NCBI RefSeq assembly: GCF_002005105.1
Contig: NZ_MSCV01000037.1
Span: 1 to 64,000 of the forward strand
Origin: Methylocaldum sp. 14B
GTDB taxonomy: Bacteria > Pseudomonadota > Gammaproteobacteria > Methylococcales > Methylococcaceae
DNA length: 64,000 nt
Direction: 5' to 3'
The stretch's first letter is position 1; the number at the start of each line of letters is the position of its first letter. The notes below the pieces were generated by a model. That model saw nothing but the letters and a program-made list of their open reading frames with translations. It had not been told where the DNA came from and did no database searches. Both the position numbers and the translations under genes were made by a program. Positions 62,201-64,000 of this stretch are shown one piece after another.

Positions 62201-62554
62201 ATGTTGATGGGTGCGCTTGCCGTTTTTACTTTAGTTGCCGCTATGGGCTTGATGATGATCCGGGACGCCTGGCGCGGCCAATCCGTGGGGCCGGCTTACT
62301 CGCTGGTTCATGCCGCCGCCGCGCTGCTGGGCTCCGGTTTGGTGATCGCTGTCGCGCTGGATGGCGACCAGCGGGTTTATGCCAATATCGGCATGGCCGT
62401 AGTCATCATTCTTTTGGGAGCTGCGATGGGATTCGCCGCCAAAAGAGGGAGATCGGCGCCTAGAATCGTGCTGATGGCCCATGCAGCCCTGGCGGTTGCT
62501 TGTTATGGGCTGTTGGGTTTTTTCGCTCTGAATCCGGACGCGACGTTGATGTAG
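62201..62554 (+). CDS. small four-helix membrane protein, unknown function
   Basis: This 117-residue protein has four hydrophobic segments (about 2-20, 33-52, 62-80, 90-108) joined by short loops (RDAWRGQSVGPAYSLVHA, LDGDQRVYANIG, KRGRSAPR). AAGGAGG before the ATG at 62201 is an excellent ribosome-binding site and decides the start over an upstream codon. It stands alone on the plus strand between the receptor and PepSY remnants of module 5. I do not recognise the family. Confidence 0.65.
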   Translation: MLMGALAVFTLVAAMGLMMIRDAWRGQSVGPAYSLVHAAAALLGSGLVIAVALDGDQRVYANIGMAVVIILLGAAMGFAAKRGRSAPRIVLMAHAALAVACYGLLGFFALNPDATLM

Positions 62555-62888
62555 TTGTTTCTCGAACTGCGCCGAGGTCTATATATCTTCGTATCCTCTG
62601 ATTTTGAGAGCAAAACCCTGACCCCCGCCCACTGGAAAGTGTTGCAAAGGTCCAATTTATAGGCTGGGCTGAGGAACGAAACCCAGCATTTTCGCGGATT
62701 GCTGGGATTTCTTCGTCATCCCGGCCTATTTTTGCTTTTGCGACACCCGGTGGGAAAGGGGACTTATGCTCGGTGATTCCTGAATGGTCAATACTGGAAT
62801 AAGCATTAGCGTTTTCGCCAATGGGTTCCCAAGCGGGGAGCTCGGGAACCCCCAAGTTCAGGCGGGTAGGGATACGATTCAGACGTTC
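62555..62888. other. intergenic, no gene recognised
   Basis: About 330 bases contain a GGCTGGGCTGAGGAACGAAACCCAGC-type hairpin (about 62662-62690) and a GGTTCCCAAGC repeat (about 62820-62850). No gene is recognised. Confidence 0.45.
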
Positions 62889-63983
62889 TCAAAAGCGGAT
62901 CGTCACGCCGCCGATCACCGTTCGGCTCGGGCCCGGGCGCAAACCGTTCGAGTAGTCTGAGACATACAGCTTGTCCGTCAGGTTGCGACCTTGAACCCAG
63001 AGCGTTACCGGAGTGTTCGGGATGGCATAGGTCGCGCGCGCCGAAAGGAGGGTGCGGCTGGGGACGGCGCCCACGACGATGGGCTCGCGGAGGTCGATCA
63101 CATCGCCCGCCTCCGGAGGGGCGCCGTCTTCATCCGTCAGGATGGGATCGCGGGTGTTGGCCGGGTCGGTGAAGAAGCTGTCCATATGGGTCAGGGTCGC
63201 GCTGATCTGCCAGCCGCTCGTGTGTTCCAGGCCCAAGGTCAAACTGCCCGTGTGCAGCGGAACCTCGGGCACTTGATTACCCTTGCTGACGCCCTCGGTG
63301 AATCTCGCGTCCGTATAGTTGTAGGCCAGCATGCCAAAGAAATTATAGGGCGACTGGGTGTAAGCGGCCGAGTCGACCCGCACCGCGACATCGACGCCGA
63401 CGGCCTCGGAATCTTCCGCATTGATGAATATGTCCCGCCCGGTGTTCGGATCGATGAAGGGGAGTTGCACGAGCGTGTTGTTCAAAACGTTGTAGAAGCC
63501 CGCCAGTTCGAAATTGATGCCCTTCACGAAGCTGGAGCGCAACCCGACCTGCGAGTTGATGCCGGTTTCGGGAACCAGCGGGAAGTCGCTGCCGCGAGCC
63601 GGCGCGGGCGTACAGCCCCGCTGCACGCTGGCAAAGAGCTGTGTGTCCGTGAAGCCGCTGTAAAGAAAGCTGATGCCCGGCAGCAGAATCGATGTGTTGT
63701 CTTCCTCTTTCGGCTCGGGGCCATCCTCTGCGTCGAAAACGCGCGTCTTGTTTTGGGTGTAGTGCTCCATGCGGAGGCCCGGAGTTATCGTCCAGTCGCC
63801 GAAGCGCATGGCGTCCTGCAAATACGCGGAGTAAGCCGAGGCCTGATAGCGTTCGTCGCGGGTCAATGTGCCGCGATCATCCACGTCGAGTACCTCGCCG
63901 ACTTCACCTTCCGTGCGCCGATCCTGGTAGGCCGTTCGCCCTGAGCTTGTCGAAGGGTTTCTTGAACCTACTGGGATAGGCTC
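62889..63983 (-). pseudogene. TonB-dependent receptor, FecA-like, C-terminal half, module 5
   Basis: About 360 codons encode the second half of a barrel of the FecA type: AYQDRRTEGEVGEVLDVDDR, SAYLQDAMRFGDWTITPGLR, LPGISFLYSGFTDTQLFASV, VQGRNLTDKLYVSDYSNGLR, ending SRTVIGGVTIRF. Similarity stops going upstream at about 63930, exactly where the dispersed GTCGAAGGG repeat (63939-63957) lies, and an in-frame stop follows at 63984-63986. The receptor frame is therefore interrupted near the repeat. Anything farther upstream is outside the window. Confidence 0.65.
63939..63957 (+). repeat. dispersed repeat at the break of the module 5 receptor
   Basis: CCCTGAGCTTGTCGAAGGG matches the repeat at 57426-57448. 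It marks the point where the receptor reading frame loses similarity. Confidence 0.75.
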
Positions 63984-64000
63984 TTATTCACGCCCGAAGT

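Overview
The window looks like a chromosomal segment of a fairly GC-rich gammaproteobacterium. A methanotroph or methylotroph of the Methylococcales type is an inference. It rests on the mix of a SmbP-like His-rich protein, a c-type cytochrome resembling those that serve PQQ-dependent alcohol dehydrogenases, many TonB-dependent receptors with their own FecI/FecR regulators, CmoA, and abundant short palindromic intergenic repeats. No rRNA, tRNA, CRISPR array or intact transposase was seen.

Layout. (1) 1-9.2 kb: scattered small genes (a secreted protein, a PsiE-like membrane protein, a WGR-domain protein, rubredoxin), then an unusually long triosephosphate isomerase, a gene-free stretch with a cluster of DnaA-box-like sites, an HMA2-type protein, and a CPBP protease gene placed just before cmoA. 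(2) 9.4-32.2 kb: an exopolysaccharide locus of the Wzx/Wzy type. Its parts are a membrane-associated glycosyl-1-phosphate transferase (19897-20589), three GT4 and one GT2 glycosyltransferases, two FemAB/CelD-like acyltransferases, a sulfotransferase, a Wzx flippase, a Wzy-like polymerase, a chain-length regulator, a Wza-like export lipoprotein, a polysaccharide deacetylase and a membrane protein with a degenerate GGDEF domain. Two nearly identical genes for an unrecognised exported protein lie in opposite orientation at about 10.4 and 26 kb and enclose the central part. A conserved leader of about 180 bp precedes two of the operons. (3) 32.8-34.0 kb: an SLC13/ArsB-type anion transporter.

(4) 34.2-64 kb: a row of iron-uptake modules on the minus strand, each built as ECF sigma factor, FecR, TonB-dependent receptor (usually with an STN signalling domain) and PepSY transmembrane reductase-like protein. 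Modules 1 (34.2-39.6 kb) and 2 (41.3-47.0 kb) are complete. Module 3 (51.3-55.9 kb) has lost its PepSY gene. Module 4 (56.0-60.7 kb) has a receptor that lacks most of its barrel. Module 5 (61.3-64 kb) survives as a receptor cut at a repeat element plus a PepSY pseudogene with an internal stop. The sigma, FecR and receptor sets should form cell-surface signalling loops, and the PepSY proteins probably help release or reduce iron in the periplasm. Between modules lie an exported amidohydrolase, a SmbP-like protein, a cytochrome c and a BNR/sialidase-like protein.

The most interesting non-coding signal is a 355-bp segment present twice (about 50.66-51.01 and 60.87-61.22 kb). Each copy has two inverted-repeat operators, a promoter with a 17-bp spacer, and a transcript of about 100 nt ending in a rho-independent terminator. 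A loop in the transcript carries a conserved UCCUCC (anti-Shine-Dalgarno) motif. This is read here as a duplicated trans-acting small RNA gene.
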